Source of the DNA: Oceanobacillus sp. J11TS1
GTDB taxonomy: Bacteria > Bacillota > Bacilli > Bacillales > Amphibacillaceae
Direction: 5' to 3'
Assembly (NCBI RefSeq): GCF_018333215.1
Contig: NZ_BORO01000006.1
Location: 1 to 64,000, forward strand
Length of the DNA stretch: 64,000 nucleotides
Part shown: piece by piece, positions 17,934-26,195 of the stretch
How the letters are laid out: each line of letters starts with the position of its first letter
How positions within the stretch are numbered: the stretch's first letter is position 1
The notes under the pieces: generated by a model
Seen by the model: only the letters and a program-made list of their open reading frames with translations
Database searches by the model: none
What the model was told of the DNA's origin: nothing
Program-made: the position numbers and the translations under genes

Positions 17934-18410
17934 GTGGAAAGTGTGATAACGAAAATAAACAACGGGCTGCAATTTGTAGCCCAGGCAGTTTTGATTATAA
18001 TGGTATTCTTAATCACATTTGATGTCATTGGCAGGTGGATTTTTAATCAACCAATTACCGGTGCTGTTGAAGTTACAGAGCTAGGCCTATCAATGATAAT
18101 ATTTTTAAGCATAGGATATACCCATTTAAAAGAAGAGCACGTATCTATCGATTTTGTTGTTGCAAAATTTCCAGTCAGTGTGCAATGGATTATTGAAGGA
18201 ATTATTAATTTAGTTGTTGCTGCTGTAATGATCCTTATGTCTGTTAGCTTGTTTTGGTATGCTGAACGTTACTTTACTTCAGGGACTGTTACAGGAGATT
18301 TAGGGTTGCCAGTCTATATTTTTGCTGGAGTGGCAGGAATAGGGGCAATTGTCTTTGCTTTAACAGGTCTGCTTTTGGCCATAAAATATTTTAGAAAGGT
18401 GGGGAAATGA
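17934..18410 (+). CDS. dctQ: TRAP transporter small membrane subunit (DctQ family)
   Basis: A 158-residue protein with four transmembrane helices. It carries the DctQ signature FDVIGRWIFNQPITGAVEVTE, split around residues 27-47. A GTG start lies seven bases after AAGGAG, one base past the dctP stop. It forms the membrane complex with DctM. Confidence 0.87.
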   Translation: MESVITKINNGLQFVAQAVLIIMVFLITFDVIGRWIFNQPITGAVEVTELGLSMIIFLSIGYTHLKEEHVSIDFVVAKFPVSVQWIIEGIINLVVAAVMILMSVSLFWYAERYFTSGTVTGDLGLPVYIFAGVAGIGAIVFALTGLLLAIKYFRKVGK

Positions 18411-19714
18411 TGAGTCCGGAGCTAATTGGTGTATTAGGGGTCATAGCAATAATTATATTATTTTTTGTGAAGATTCCAGTAGCGGTCACGTTAATTATCG
18501 TTAGTTTGCTTGGAACGACGGCAATTAGAGGCTGGGATGTCGCTTTTGCCCAACTTGGAAGAACCCCATTTGATACCTCTAGCAACTATTCATTAAGTGT
18601 TATTCCACTATTTATTTTAATGGGAATGATTTTGTCCTATACGGGAATTGGAAAGGATCTATATCGTATGGTTGATAGTTGGGTTGGTCACCTGCGGGGC
18701 GGCTTAGCGATGGCTACCATTGGAACAGCTGCAATATTCTCATCCATTTCTGGTTCTTTAAATGCGACAACTGCAACCGTTGCAAAAATTGCTTTGCCAG
18801 AAATGGAGAAATATAAATATAAACCAGGTTTGTCTACATCCAGTGTTGCCGCAGGTGGAACACTTGGGATATTAATCCCGCCTAGTGTTATATTAATTTT
18901 GTATGGAATCCTTACAAGAGAACCTATTGGTGCATTATTAATTTCAGGAATTATTCCTGGTATTTTGCAAATCATTATTTTTATTATTACAGTCTATATA
19001 CTTGCTCGTAAAGACCCATCCATTGCACCACCAAGAGAAGGAAAAGCGACCAATTTAGAAAGGCTACATACGTTAAAAAATATCTGGCCATTTTTAGGTC
19101 TATTTCTTGTGAGCATTGGTGGTATTTATTTAGGTATTTTCACTCCAACAGAAGCGGCTGGGGTAGGTGCTTTTGGTGCTCTTATCTTTGCGTTTATTTC
19201 CAGAAAACTTACATGGAAGACTCTAAAAAACGCACTTGAGGAAGCCATTCGTTTGACGGCTTTTATTTTTTTTATTTTGATCGGTGCAAATTTATTTGGA
19301 CAGTTTCTAGCAATCAGCAGGATCCCCGTGGTGTTTACAAGTTATGTTGGTAATCTTAATATGAACCCATATCTTATTTTAATCGGTATATTAATTGTAT
19401 TACTGATACTTGGATGTTTCATAGAAAGTTTGGCATTAATTGTCATTACATTGCCAATTTTATATCCAATCATTACTGAACTAGGTTTCAATGGTGTTTG
19501 GTTCGGTGTTATTATGATTATGGTTATCAATATTGGTGCATTAACACCTCCCTTGGGGATTAGTGTTTATGTAATTAAAGGGGTGGCTAAAAATATTCCG
19601 CTGCAGACAATATTTAAAGGTGTTTTACCAATGATTATTGCTATGATTGTGTGTGTAGGTTTTCTTATTATATTCCCGCAGCTCGTTACAATTTTGCCGG
19701 ATTTAATGAGATAA
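18407..19714 (+). CDS. dctM: TRAP transporter large permease (DctM family)
   Basis: A 435-residue permease with about 12 hydrophobic segments. Typical DctM motifs are SVIPLFILMGMIL, FSSISGSLNATTATV and LGILIPPSVILILYG. The start overlaps the dctQ stop by 4 bp. It is the last gene of the first HPA locus. Confidence 0.9.
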   Translation: MMSPELIGVLGVIAIIILFFVKIPVAVTLIIVSLLGTTAIRGWDVAFAQLGRTPFDTSSNYSLSVIPLFILMGMILSYTGIGKDLYRMVDSWVGHLRGGLAMATIGTAAIFSSISGSLNATTATVAKIALPEMEKYKYKPGLSTSSVAAGGTLGILIPPSVILILYGILTREPIGALLISGIIPGILQIIIFIITVYILARKDPSIAPPREGKATNLERLHTLKNIWPFLGLFLVSIGGIYLGIFTPTEAAGVGAFGALIFAFISRKLTWKTLKNALEEAIRLTAFIFFILIGANLFGQFLAISRIPVVFTSYVGNLNMNPYLILIGILIVLLILGCFIESLALIVITLPILYPIITELGFNGVWFGVIMIMVINIGALTPPLGISVYVIKGVAKNIPLQTIFKGVLPMIIAMIVCVGFLIIFPQLVTILPDLMR

Positions 19715-19835
19715 TTAGATAATATTTTACTTGGTGAATAGATAGAGATCCTACAAGGGATTGATTGATCGTAATTAATAGAAATGGACGTATATAAAGT
19801 GTGCATTTCCTGATTTAAATAGGGTTGATATATAA

Positions 19836-20236
19836 ATTCAGTGAAGGGACAGACTGCTGCTTTTGAGATGAGTGGTATTGTCCTTTTTCTTTTGGGATTA
19901 AAATATGTATTGGTTCAAAAATGCTTATTTCTCATACGTGCTCCCATCCTAGAGGCTTCAGGTAAATTATTGCAGACTAGTTATACCACTGTTCTTTTTT
20001 CTTATATCATTCTCTACTTCCCCTAAAGTAATTTATGCTATAATATTACGGTCGTTACAATTCTATATTACTTATATTTGTATGCGTTTTAAGGTGAAAT
20101 TAGCCCTGCTAATAATTGTGTTGAAATACTTGAAGCAATCCATATTCGGTAAAAAAGAAAATTGTTGCGAAAATGCGTTTTCGCAACAACGACATCAATC
20201 AAAGTTTCACTTTGGAAAATTTTCCCTTCACTGAAT
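19836..20236. mobile_element. Possible 401-bp MITE or IS remnant with 14-bp terminal inverted repeats
   Basis: ATTCAGTGAAGGGA (19836-19849) is repeated exactly in inverted orientation as TCCCTTCACTGAAT (20223-20236). Between them are no genes of normal size; a GTG-started 61-codon ORF (19841-20026) begins inside the left repeat. Near the right end is a perfect 12-bp hairpin (20162-20189). No target duplication is evident, so transposition is an inference. The rest of the dctM-gntR gap (19715-20373) shows nothing else. Confidence 0.4.
20162..20189 (-). terminator. Perfect 12-bp hairpin, minus-strand terminator-like
   Basis: TTGTTGCGAAAA and TTTTCGCAACAA flank the loop TGCG. A T-rich tract follows only on the minus strand, yet no minus-strand gene is seen nearby, so it may be a leftover from a mobile element. 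Confidence 0.5.
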
Positions 20237-20373
20237 GATACTTTACTTAAATGGATTTTTTTTAGTTCTGAGAAGGGAAGTAAAATAGAGGGTTTATCCG
20301 TGGAACAAATATACAGTTCTTCCTATTAAATTGCAGGGGAACTATAAGTCAAGTTGAGAAATAAGGAGATGCA

Positions 20374-21018
20374 ATGATGAGTAAAATTGTAAAATCAGAA
20401 TCACTACATTTACAAGCCTACCATTTAATAAAAGAGTTGATAATGAATGGAGAACTGAAGCCATCCGAACGTGTTGTAGAAGCGAAGATGGCGAGTAAGC
20501 TTGGAACTAGCCGTGGGACTGTAAGAGAAGCAATTCGTATGTTAATACAAGATGGTTTATTGCTTTATAATGATGGCTTTGTTCGAGTGTATGAACCAAC
20601 TGTTGATGATGTTGTTGATATTTTTCAATGCCGGGAAAGCCTAGAAGTTTTGGCCGTTCGTCTCGCTATAAAAAATTTTTCGGATGATATAAAAGAGCAA
20701 TTGATTGCTAATTTAGAAAAAACGAAAAAAGTGAAACAGGATTCTGCGGAACTTGGCCAACTAGATCAGGAATTCCATACAATAATTATTGAAGCTTCAA
20801 ATAATGATCAGCTCATAAAATTGCTAGAAGCGATAAAGGTAAAGACTCACTATATGCGTATTAGCATGGTTGGCGGGGAGTTTTATCCTTCGTTTATCGA
20901 AGAACACGAAAAGATTTATGAAAAATTGGTAAACAAAAATGAAGAAGAAGCGGCTGATATCATGAGCATTCATATAAAGAACGCGCTTGACGGGGTCTTA
21001 CTTCATATTAAATCTTAA
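20374..21018 (+). CDS. GntR/FadR-family transcriptional regulator (FCD domain)
   Basis: A 214-residue regulator. The winged helix has AYHLIKELIMNGELKPSE and LGTSRGTVREAIRMLIQDGL (about residues 13-65). A helical FCD effector domain follows, with the metal-type residues in QLDQEFHTIIIEASNN and the late histidine IHIKNALDG. AAGGAG precedes two adjacent ATGs. It is monocistronic, ending in a terminator directly before the promoter of the thioesterase/dehydrogenase operon. It is probably the regulator of that operon, responding to an acidic metabolite (inference). Confidence 0.85.
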   Translation: MMSKIVKSESLHLQAYHLIKELIMNGELKPSERVVEAKMASKLGTSRGTVREAIRMLIQDGLLLYNDGFVRVYEPTVDDVVDIFQCRESLEVLAVRLAIKNFSDDIKEQLIANLEKTKKVKQDSAELGQLDQEFHTIIIEASNNDQLIKLLEAIKVKTHYMRISMVGGEFYPSFIEEHEKIYEKLVNKNEEEAADIMSIHIKNALDGVLLHIKS

Positions 21019-21047
21019 TCCAGTGTGTAATTGGATTAAGATTTTTT
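21010..21047 (+). terminator. Rho-independent terminator of the gntR gene
   Basis: A 13-bp stem (AAATCTTAATCCA with TGGATTAAGATTT) containing the gntR stop codon, a 9-nt loop and a T tract. Confidence 0.85.
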
Positions 21048-21060
21048 TATAGAAAGGCAG

Positions 21061-21107
21061 TTGACAGTTAACCGTTAACCTAATATAATAAATGTTGACT
21101 ATTGTCA
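21061..21107 (+). promoter_or_regulatory. Consensus sigma-A promoter with embedded operators
   Basis: TTGACA (21061-21066) and TATAAT (21084-21089) are separated by 17 bp, an exact consensus. The spacer holds the palindrome GTTAACCGTTAAC (21067-21079). TGAC-N4-GTCA (21096-21107) lies at the expected start point. Both are candidate sites for the GntR protein encoded just upstream. A promoter this strong implies repression. Confidence 0.8.
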
Positions 21108-21148
21108 GAATATTTAAGTCCTTAGAAGTTAATTTTTTTATCGGATTA

Positions 21149-21163
21149 TTGTAAGCGTATACA
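21149..21163. promoter_or_regulatory. cre site (CcpA) before the thioesterase/dehydrogenase operon
   Basis: TTGTAAGCGTATACA fits WTGNAANCGNWNNCW at every defined position and lies about 50 bp downstream of the predicted start point, the roadblock position. It parallels the cre site before hpaB. Confidence 0.7.
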
Positions 21164-21193
21164 AAATAGGTGGACTTGAAAGGATGAACCGGG

Positions 21194-21601
21194 GTGAAGG
21201 AAGGATTACAGATTGGAGACACTGCTATTATTCGTGTAGAAGTAACGGAAGATAAGTTTGCTCGGTTTGGGGAAGAAGTTGTTCACCCAACGTACTCTAC
21301 TGCTTCTATGGTTTATGACATGGAATGGGCATCTAGAAAAGTACTGCTTCCTTTTATTGAGGAAAATGAGGAAAGCGCGGGAGCTGCTGTACAGGTAAAA
21401 CATATCGCGCCATCTGCGTTGAGAACATTTATTGAGGTGAAGGCTATCGTTAAATCTATCACCAACCGAAAAATAGTAACAGAAGTAGTGGCTAAAAATG
21501 AATATGGACTGATTGGCAAAGGAGAAGTGGAGCAGGTGATTTTGCCAAAGGGTACAATGCGAGAGAAACTGGATAGACAAATTCAAATGGAAAGTAAATG
21601 A
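21194..21601 (+). CDS. FlK-like hotdog acyl-CoA thioesterase
   Basis: A 135-residue hotdog protein resembling fluoroacetyl-CoA thioesterase FlK. The FlK catalytic triad Thr42/Glu50/His76 is matched in residue type and spacing by Thr36 (HPTYSTASMV), Glu44 (DMEWA) and His70 (QVKHIAP). A GTG start follows AAAGGA. It is the first gene of the operon with phenylalanine dehydrogenase and the 2-oxoacid dehydrogenase complex. The likely role is hydrolysis of the arylacetyl-CoA made by that complex to 4-hydroxyphenylacetate or phenylacetate (inference). Confidence 0.75.
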   Translation: MKEGLQIGDTAIIRVEVTEDKFARFGEEVVHPTYSTASMVYDMEWASRKVLLPFIEENEESAGAAVQVKHIAPSALRTFIEVKAIVKSITNRKIVTEVVAKNEYGLIGKGEVEQVILPKGTMREKLDRQIQMESK

Positions 21602-21616
21602 AATGGGGGAGTAATA

Positions 21617-22756
21617 TTGAAACAACTTGAAGAAATCAAAGTAGCGGAACCAGACATTTTTCAAAAAATAGCAAACCATGAACAGGTGGTGTTTTGTAAT
21701 GACCCGACAACTGGGTTACAGGCTATTATCGCCATCCATGACACAACTCTGGGCCCAGCTTTAGGTGGAACAAGAATGTATCCATATAAAAGTGTTGATG
21801 AAGCGTTGGAGGATGTTCTCCGTCTTTCAGAAGGAATGACCTATAAATGTGCAGCTGCTGACCTTGATTTTGGCGGCGGAAAGGCAGTTATTATCGGTGA
21901 TCCAGAGAACGATAAATCCCCTGGTCTGTTTCGGTCATTTGGCCAATTTGTTGACTCCTTAAACGGCCGCTTTTATACAGGTACAGACATGGGGACGACA
22001 ACCGATGATTTTGTGCAGGCACTTAAAGAGACTAATTTTATCAATGGCATTCCTGAAGCCTATGGCGGGAGTGGAGATTCCTCCATTTCTACCGCTCATG
22101 GAGTGATCTATGCATTGGAAGCAACAAACCAATACCTCTTTAGCGATAAACGATTGGGTAATAGAAGCTATGTTATTCAAGGCTTGGGGAAGGTTGGATA
22201 TAAAGTAGCTGAACAATTACTTGAAACAGGGGCCGAACTTTATGTAAACGATCTAAATAAAAATACAGTTCAGTTAATTAAAGAAAAAGCAAAAAATACA
22301 AATGGTACAGTCCATATTGTAGATTGTGATGCAATTTACAGCGTGGGTGCAGATGTTTTTATTCCTTGTGCAATGGGGGCGGTTATCAATGACCAAACAA
22401 TTGACCAGTTAAACGTAAAAGGAATTGTTGGCTCAGCGAATAACCAGCTACAATCGTCAAACCATGCGAAAAAACTTCAGGAAAAAGGTATATTATATGC
22501 ACCTGATTATATTGTCAATGCTGGCGGACTGATTCAGGTAGCTGACGAATTGTATGGACCAAACCAGCAGAGAGTACTTGAAAAAACGAAAGCAATCTAT
22601 CATTCATTACTGGATATTTATCGTCAGGCTAATATGTATTCCATTACCACTGTGGAAGCTGCCAACAGAAAGGTACAGGAATCATTAGCATTACAACGGA
22701 GCCGGAACAATTTTTATGCAAGGAAGCGTAGACCAAAATGGAACGTACGGGAATAG
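21617..22756 (+). CDS. pdh: L-phenylalanine (tyrosine) dehydrogenase
   Basis: A 379-residue NAD-dependent amino acid dehydrogenase. The catalytic lysines are Lys77 (MTYKCAA) and Lys89 (FGGGKAVI). Segments [28 protein letters not shown], the Rossmann motif [12 protein letters not shown] and the C-terminal RRPKWNVRE match Lysinibacillus/Sporosarcina phenylalanine dehydrogenases rather than leucine dehydrogenase (recalled family sequences). Those enzymes deaminate both phenylalanine and tyrosine to aryl pyruvates. A TTG start follows GGGGGAG. Together with the next genes it points to aromatic amino acid catabolism. Confidence 0.87.
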   Translation: MKQLEEIKVAEPDIFQKIANHEQVVFCNDPTTGLQAIIAIHDTTLGPALGGTRMYPYKSVDEALEDVLRLSEGMTYKCAAADLDFGGGKAVIIGDPENDKSPGLFRSFGQFVDSLNGRFYTGTDMGTTTDDFVQALKETNFINGIPEAYGGSGDSSISTAHGVIYALEATNQYLFSDKRLGNRSYVIQGLGKVGYKVAEQLLETGAELYVNDLNKNTVQLIKEKAKNTNGTVHIVDCDAIYSVGADVFIPCAMGAVINDQTIDQLNVKGIVGSANNQLQSSNHAKKLQEKGILYAPDYIVNAGGLIQVADELYGPNQQRVLEKTKAIYHSLLDIYRQANMYSITTVEAANRKVQESLALQRSRNNFYARKRRPKWNVRE

Positions 22757-22826
22757 TTTTCCTATAGATACGGAGTTCATATACTAACTTATTAAATTCA
22801 GAATAATGAAAAAGAGGTGATGAAGC

Positions 22827-23909
22827 ATGGAAAGGAATATGGAAGAAGAATTTCCTGTTATTCAAATTATTGATAAAGAAGGACGCTATGTTGATGGCAC
22901 ATATAAAAATGAAATCAGTCAAGAATTAGTTCAGCGATTTTACCGTCAGCTTGTCTGCATGCGAACTTTTGATCAAAAGGCAATAAATCTGCAACGTCAA
23001 GGCCGGCTGGGTACCTATCCAGGTTTTGAAGGCCAGGAGGCTGCGCAGGTAGGAAGTGCCCTGGCATTAGAGGAAGATGACTGGATGTTCCCTACTTACA
23101 GAGATCATGCTGCAAGTATTACATTTGGCAGGTCGTATAATATTTTATCGTCATGGAACGGGCGGATAGAAGGAAATCTTCCGCCTGAAGGAAAGAACAT
23201 AGTGCCACCGTCTGTACCAATTGCCACGCAGCTGCCGCTCGCAACAGGAGTGGCAATGGCGAATAAATACAAAGGATCTAATCAGGCTGTGATTGTTTAC
23301 TTTGGGGACGGAGCAACTTCTGAAGGGGATTTTCATGAAGGATTGAACTTTGCCAGTGTTTATCAGGCTCCAGTTGTGTTTTTTAACCAAAATAATCGTT
23401 ATGCCATATCTGTTCCAGTCTGGAAACAAATGAATTCCGAAACGATTGCTCAAAAATCGTTAGCCTATGACATTCCAGGTAGAAGAATTGATGGGAATGA
23501 TGTATTGGCCGTGTATTTCGAGACAAAAAAAGCGTTAGAACAAGCTAGAAATGGCGGAGGGCCAACCTTAATTGAGGCAGTTACATGGCGCTATGGTGCT
23601 CATACAACTGCAGATGATCCAACAAAATACCGAAATCAAAAGGAAGAAAATGAAAAACATCGTCAAAATGATCCGATACTACGTTTAGAACTATTTATGA
23701 AAGCATATGGTTATTGGGACGAGAATTGGAAAGACCGAATAAAAGATGAAATAAAAAAGGAAATTGATAATGCGGTAAAAGGCCTAGAATCCATGCCGCC
23801 GCCAGATATAAATGATATTTATGATTATATGTTTGAAAAGCCAACATGGACGATTGAACAGCAAAAGCAAGAATATATAAACCATTGGCGAGGTGAAATG
23901 AAATGCTGA
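22827..23909 (+). CDS. 2-oxoacid dehydrogenase E1 alpha subunit
   Basis: A 360-residue thiamine-diphosphate E1 alpha subunit. The ThDP motif is GDGATSEGDFHEGLNFA (about residues 165-181), ending in FFNQNN. The phosphorylation-loop region YRYGAHTTADDP-like WRYGAHTTADDPTKY is present. AAAGAGGTGA precedes the ATG. It works with the E1 beta encoded next to decarboxylate a 2-oxo acid. The neighbours suggest 4-hydroxyphenylpyruvate or phenylpyruvate rather than pyruvate; sequence alone does not fix specificity. Confidence 0.87.
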   Translation: MERNMEEEFPVIQIIDKEGRYVDGTYKNEISQELVQRFYRQLVCMRTFDQKAINLQRQGRLGTYPGFEGQEAAQVGSALALEEDDWMFPTYRDHAASITFGRSYNILSSWNGRIEGNLPPEGKNIVPPSVPIATQLPLATGVAMANKYKGSNQAVIVYFGDGATSEGDFHEGLNFASVYQAPVVFFNQNNRYAISVPVWKQMNSETIAQKSLAYDIPGRRIDGNDVLAVYFETKKALEQARNGGGPTLIEAVTWRYGAHTTADDPTKYRNQKEENEKHRQNDPILRLELFMKAYGYWDENWKDRIKDEIKKEIDNAVKGLESMPPPDINDIYDYMFEKPTWTIEQQKQEYINHWRGEMKC

Positions 23910-24898
23910 CGAAGATAAAAACGAATAAGCTCACTCCTATTCAGGCGATTACAGATGGTCTGCGTACTATGCTGAAAGAAAGAGAAGAAGTAATCGTACT
24001 CGGGGAAGATGTTGGTGTGAATGGCGGTGTTTTTAGAGCAACGGATGGTCTGCAGGAGGAGTTTGGAGAAAGTCGCGTTTTTGACACGCCTTTGAGTGAG
24101 GCAGGAATTATCGGTACTTCTATTGGTATGGCAATGAATGGAATGCTGCCTGTTGCGGAAATTCAATTTTTAGGGTTTATCTATCCTGCATATGAACAAA
24201 TTATGACGCATGCTACGAGAATGCGGTATCGGACAAAAGGAAGATTTACCGTACCGATGGTAATACGAGCGCCGTATGGAGCTGGAGTAAGGGCACCTGA
24301 AATTCATTCAGATAGTATGGAAGCACTGTTCACCCACATGCCCGGAATAAAAGTAGTCTGTCCCTCCAACCCGTACGATGCGAAAGGGCTGCTCATTTCG
24401 GCAATTGAAGACCCGGATCCAGTTCTATTTCTAGAGCCGCTTAAATTATATCGAGCTTTTCGAGACGAAGTTCCGGAAGAAAAATATAAAGTTGAACTTG
24501 GTAAAGGGAAATTGATCCAAGAAGGAGAAGACGTAACGATTATTGCGTGGGGAGCAATGATCCCTGTTGCGATGCAAGCAGCTAAACAAGCGGAAGAGAA
24601 GGGAATTACATGTGATGTTATTGATTTGCGAACGCTTTATCCTATTGATAAAGATATCATCGCTAAATCGATGCAAAAAACTGGCCGTACTGTCATCGTA
24701 CATGAAGCACCGGCTACTGGTGGTTTGGGTAATGATATTATATCAATTATAAATGACACGTCATTTTTATATATGAAATCACCTATTGAACGGGTTACCG
24801 GGGCTGATGTCCATGTTCCATTTTGGGCCTTGGAGGAACATAATATTCCAACGCCAGCACGTGTGATGGATGCGATTCATAAAGTGATTGATTTTTAG
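23903..24898 (+). CDS. 2-oxoacid dehydrogenase E1 beta subunit
   Basis: A 331-residue transketolase-type E1 beta subunit. Family motifs are VIVLGEDVGVNGGVFRATDG (residues 31-50), FDTPLSEAGIIGTSIGMA and IRAPYGAGVRAPEIHSDS. It overlaps the E1 alpha stop by 7 bp. It completes the alpha2beta2 decarboxylase. Confidence 0.9.
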   Translation: MLTKIKTNKLTPIQAITDGLRTMLKEREEVIVLGEDVGVNGGVFRATDGLQEEFGESRVFDTPLSEAGIIGTSIGMAMNGMLPVAEIQFLGFIYPAYEQIMTHATRMRYRTKGRFTVPMVIRAPYGAGVRAPEIHSDSMEALFTHMPGIKVVCPSNPYDAKGLLISAIEDPDPVLFLEPLKLYRAFRDEVPEEKYKVELGKGKLIQEGEDVTIIAWGAMIPVAMQAAKQAEEKGITCDVIDLRTLYPIDKDIIAKSMQKTGRTVIVHEAPATGGLGNDIISIINDTSFLYMKSPIERVTGADVHVPFWALEEHNIPTPARVMDAIHKVIDF

Positions 24899-24910
24899 GA
24901 GGTGGAATCA

Positions 24911-26179
24911 TTGATCGAGGTTAAACTGCACGATATCGGAGAAGGAATGACAGAAGGTGACGTCTTGGCTTACTTCATTAGGGAAGGTGATCTAGTTGAA
25001 GAAGATCAGCCGATAGTAGAATTACAAACGGAAAAAATGGTTACCGAACTAACGGCTCCTGCAAAAGGGGTGGTCAAAAAAATTCTAATTGAAGAAGGTA
25101 AAACGATTCCTGTTGGTACAACCATTTTGTTGATTGACGCAGAAGGTGATTCTAGGAAAACGGAAGCCGAAGAGGAAAAGCCGCAAGTAAGCTATCATTT
25201 CTTACAAGCGCAGGAAAGGGATACACGGGGTTCGCAAACGAAAGCTGTAGAAATAAGGGGGCCGAAACGAATTAAAGCAGCTCCATATACCAGGAAAATT
25301 GCAAGAGAACTCGGAGTTAATATTGAATTAGTGGAGGGTACCGGAAAAAACGGAAGAATTACCGTGGAGGATGTTCAACGTTTTGCGCAGCGTGAAGAGG
25401 TGGCTGCTACAACTACAGAGGAAAAATTGCGTCAAAACCAATCCGTACAAGAAACAAATAATAAAAATCCATCGACCAATTTAGAAGTTGAGGTAGAGAT
25501 TATCCCGTTTACAGGCCGACGCAAGCAAATTGCAAAGAAAATGAGTCAGTCGATTTATACAATTCCTCATGTTCACCACATGGAAGAAATTGATATGACT
25601 GAAATACTAAAATTCAAAAATGAAATTAAGCAGGATGTTAATGTCTCTGTTGCAGCCTTTTTTATTAAAGCGCTTACAATTTCCTTAAGTGATTTTCCAA
25701 TCTTTAATGCCAAACTTGATGAGGTAAAAGAAGAGATCAAGCTGGAGAAAAATGTTCATATGGGCATCGCGACAGATACGCAAGAAGGGCTAATTGTTCC
25801 GGTAATCAAAAATGCAAATAAAAAATCAATCCTTGAAATTCATAAAGAATTGAAATCACTAACAGAAAGGGCAAGAAATAATAATTTGACGCCAAAAGAG
25901 ATTACAGGAAGTACCTTTACAATTAGTAATGTTGGTCCAATGGGGAGTATAGGTGCAACACCGATTATTAATTATCCGGAAGTAGGATTAATGGCATTCC
26001 ACAAGACGAAAAAGATGCCTGTAGTAAATAAGCATGATGAGATTGTTATTCGCTCCATAATGAATGTAACGTTAACATTTGACCATCGCGTGACAGATGG
26101 AGGAAATGCAATTGCATTTACAAATCGTTTTAAAGCCTTGCTGCAAAATCCAAAACTTCTTATGTTGGAATTAATTTAA
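24911..26179 (+). CDS. 2-oxoacid dehydrogenase E2, dihydrolipoyl acyltransferase
   Basis: 422 residues. One lipoyl domain carries the lipoylated Lys42 ([10 protein letters not shown]). A linker leads to the peripheral-subunit-binding domain ([18 protein letters not shown], about residues 130-165). The catalytic acyltransferase core ends with DHRVTDGG, which holds the active-site histidine. TTG 24911 is preferred, eight bases after AGGAGG, over a GTG three codons earlier. No E3 (dihydrolipoamide dehydrogenase) gene follows, so a housekeeping E3 must be shared. The acyl product would be an arylacetyl-CoA (inference). Confidence 0.9.
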   Translation: MIEVKLHDIGEGMTEGDVLAYFIREGDLVEEDQPIVELQTEKMVTELTAPAKGVVKKILIEEGKTIPVGTTILLIDAEGDSRKTEAEEEKPQVSYHFLQAQERDTRGSQTKAVEIRGPKRIKAAPYTRKIARELGVNIELVEGTGKNGRITVEDVQRFAQREEVAATTTEEKLRQNQSVQETNNKNPSTNLEVEVEIIPFTGRRKQIAKKMSQSIYTIPHVHHMEEIDMTEILKFKNEIKQDVNVSVAAFFIKALTISLSDFPIFNAKLDEVKEEIKLEKNVHMGIATDTQEGLIVPVIKNANKKSILEIHKELKSLTERARNNNLTPKEITGSTFTISNVGPMGSIGATPIINYPEVGLMAFHKTKKMPVVNKHDEIVIRSIMNVTLTFDHRVTDGGNAIAFTNRFKALLQNPKLLMLELI

Positions 26180-26195
26180 AAAAAGGGGGAAAACC

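Noticed and set aside
20162-20189. Terminator of the TRAP operon
   Set aside because: The T tract is on the wrong strand and the hairpin lies about 450 bp after dctM.
21617-22756. Leucine dehydrogenase
   Set aside because: The [13 protein letters not shown] and RRPKWNVRE segments match phenylalanine dehydrogenases, and the operon is aromatic.
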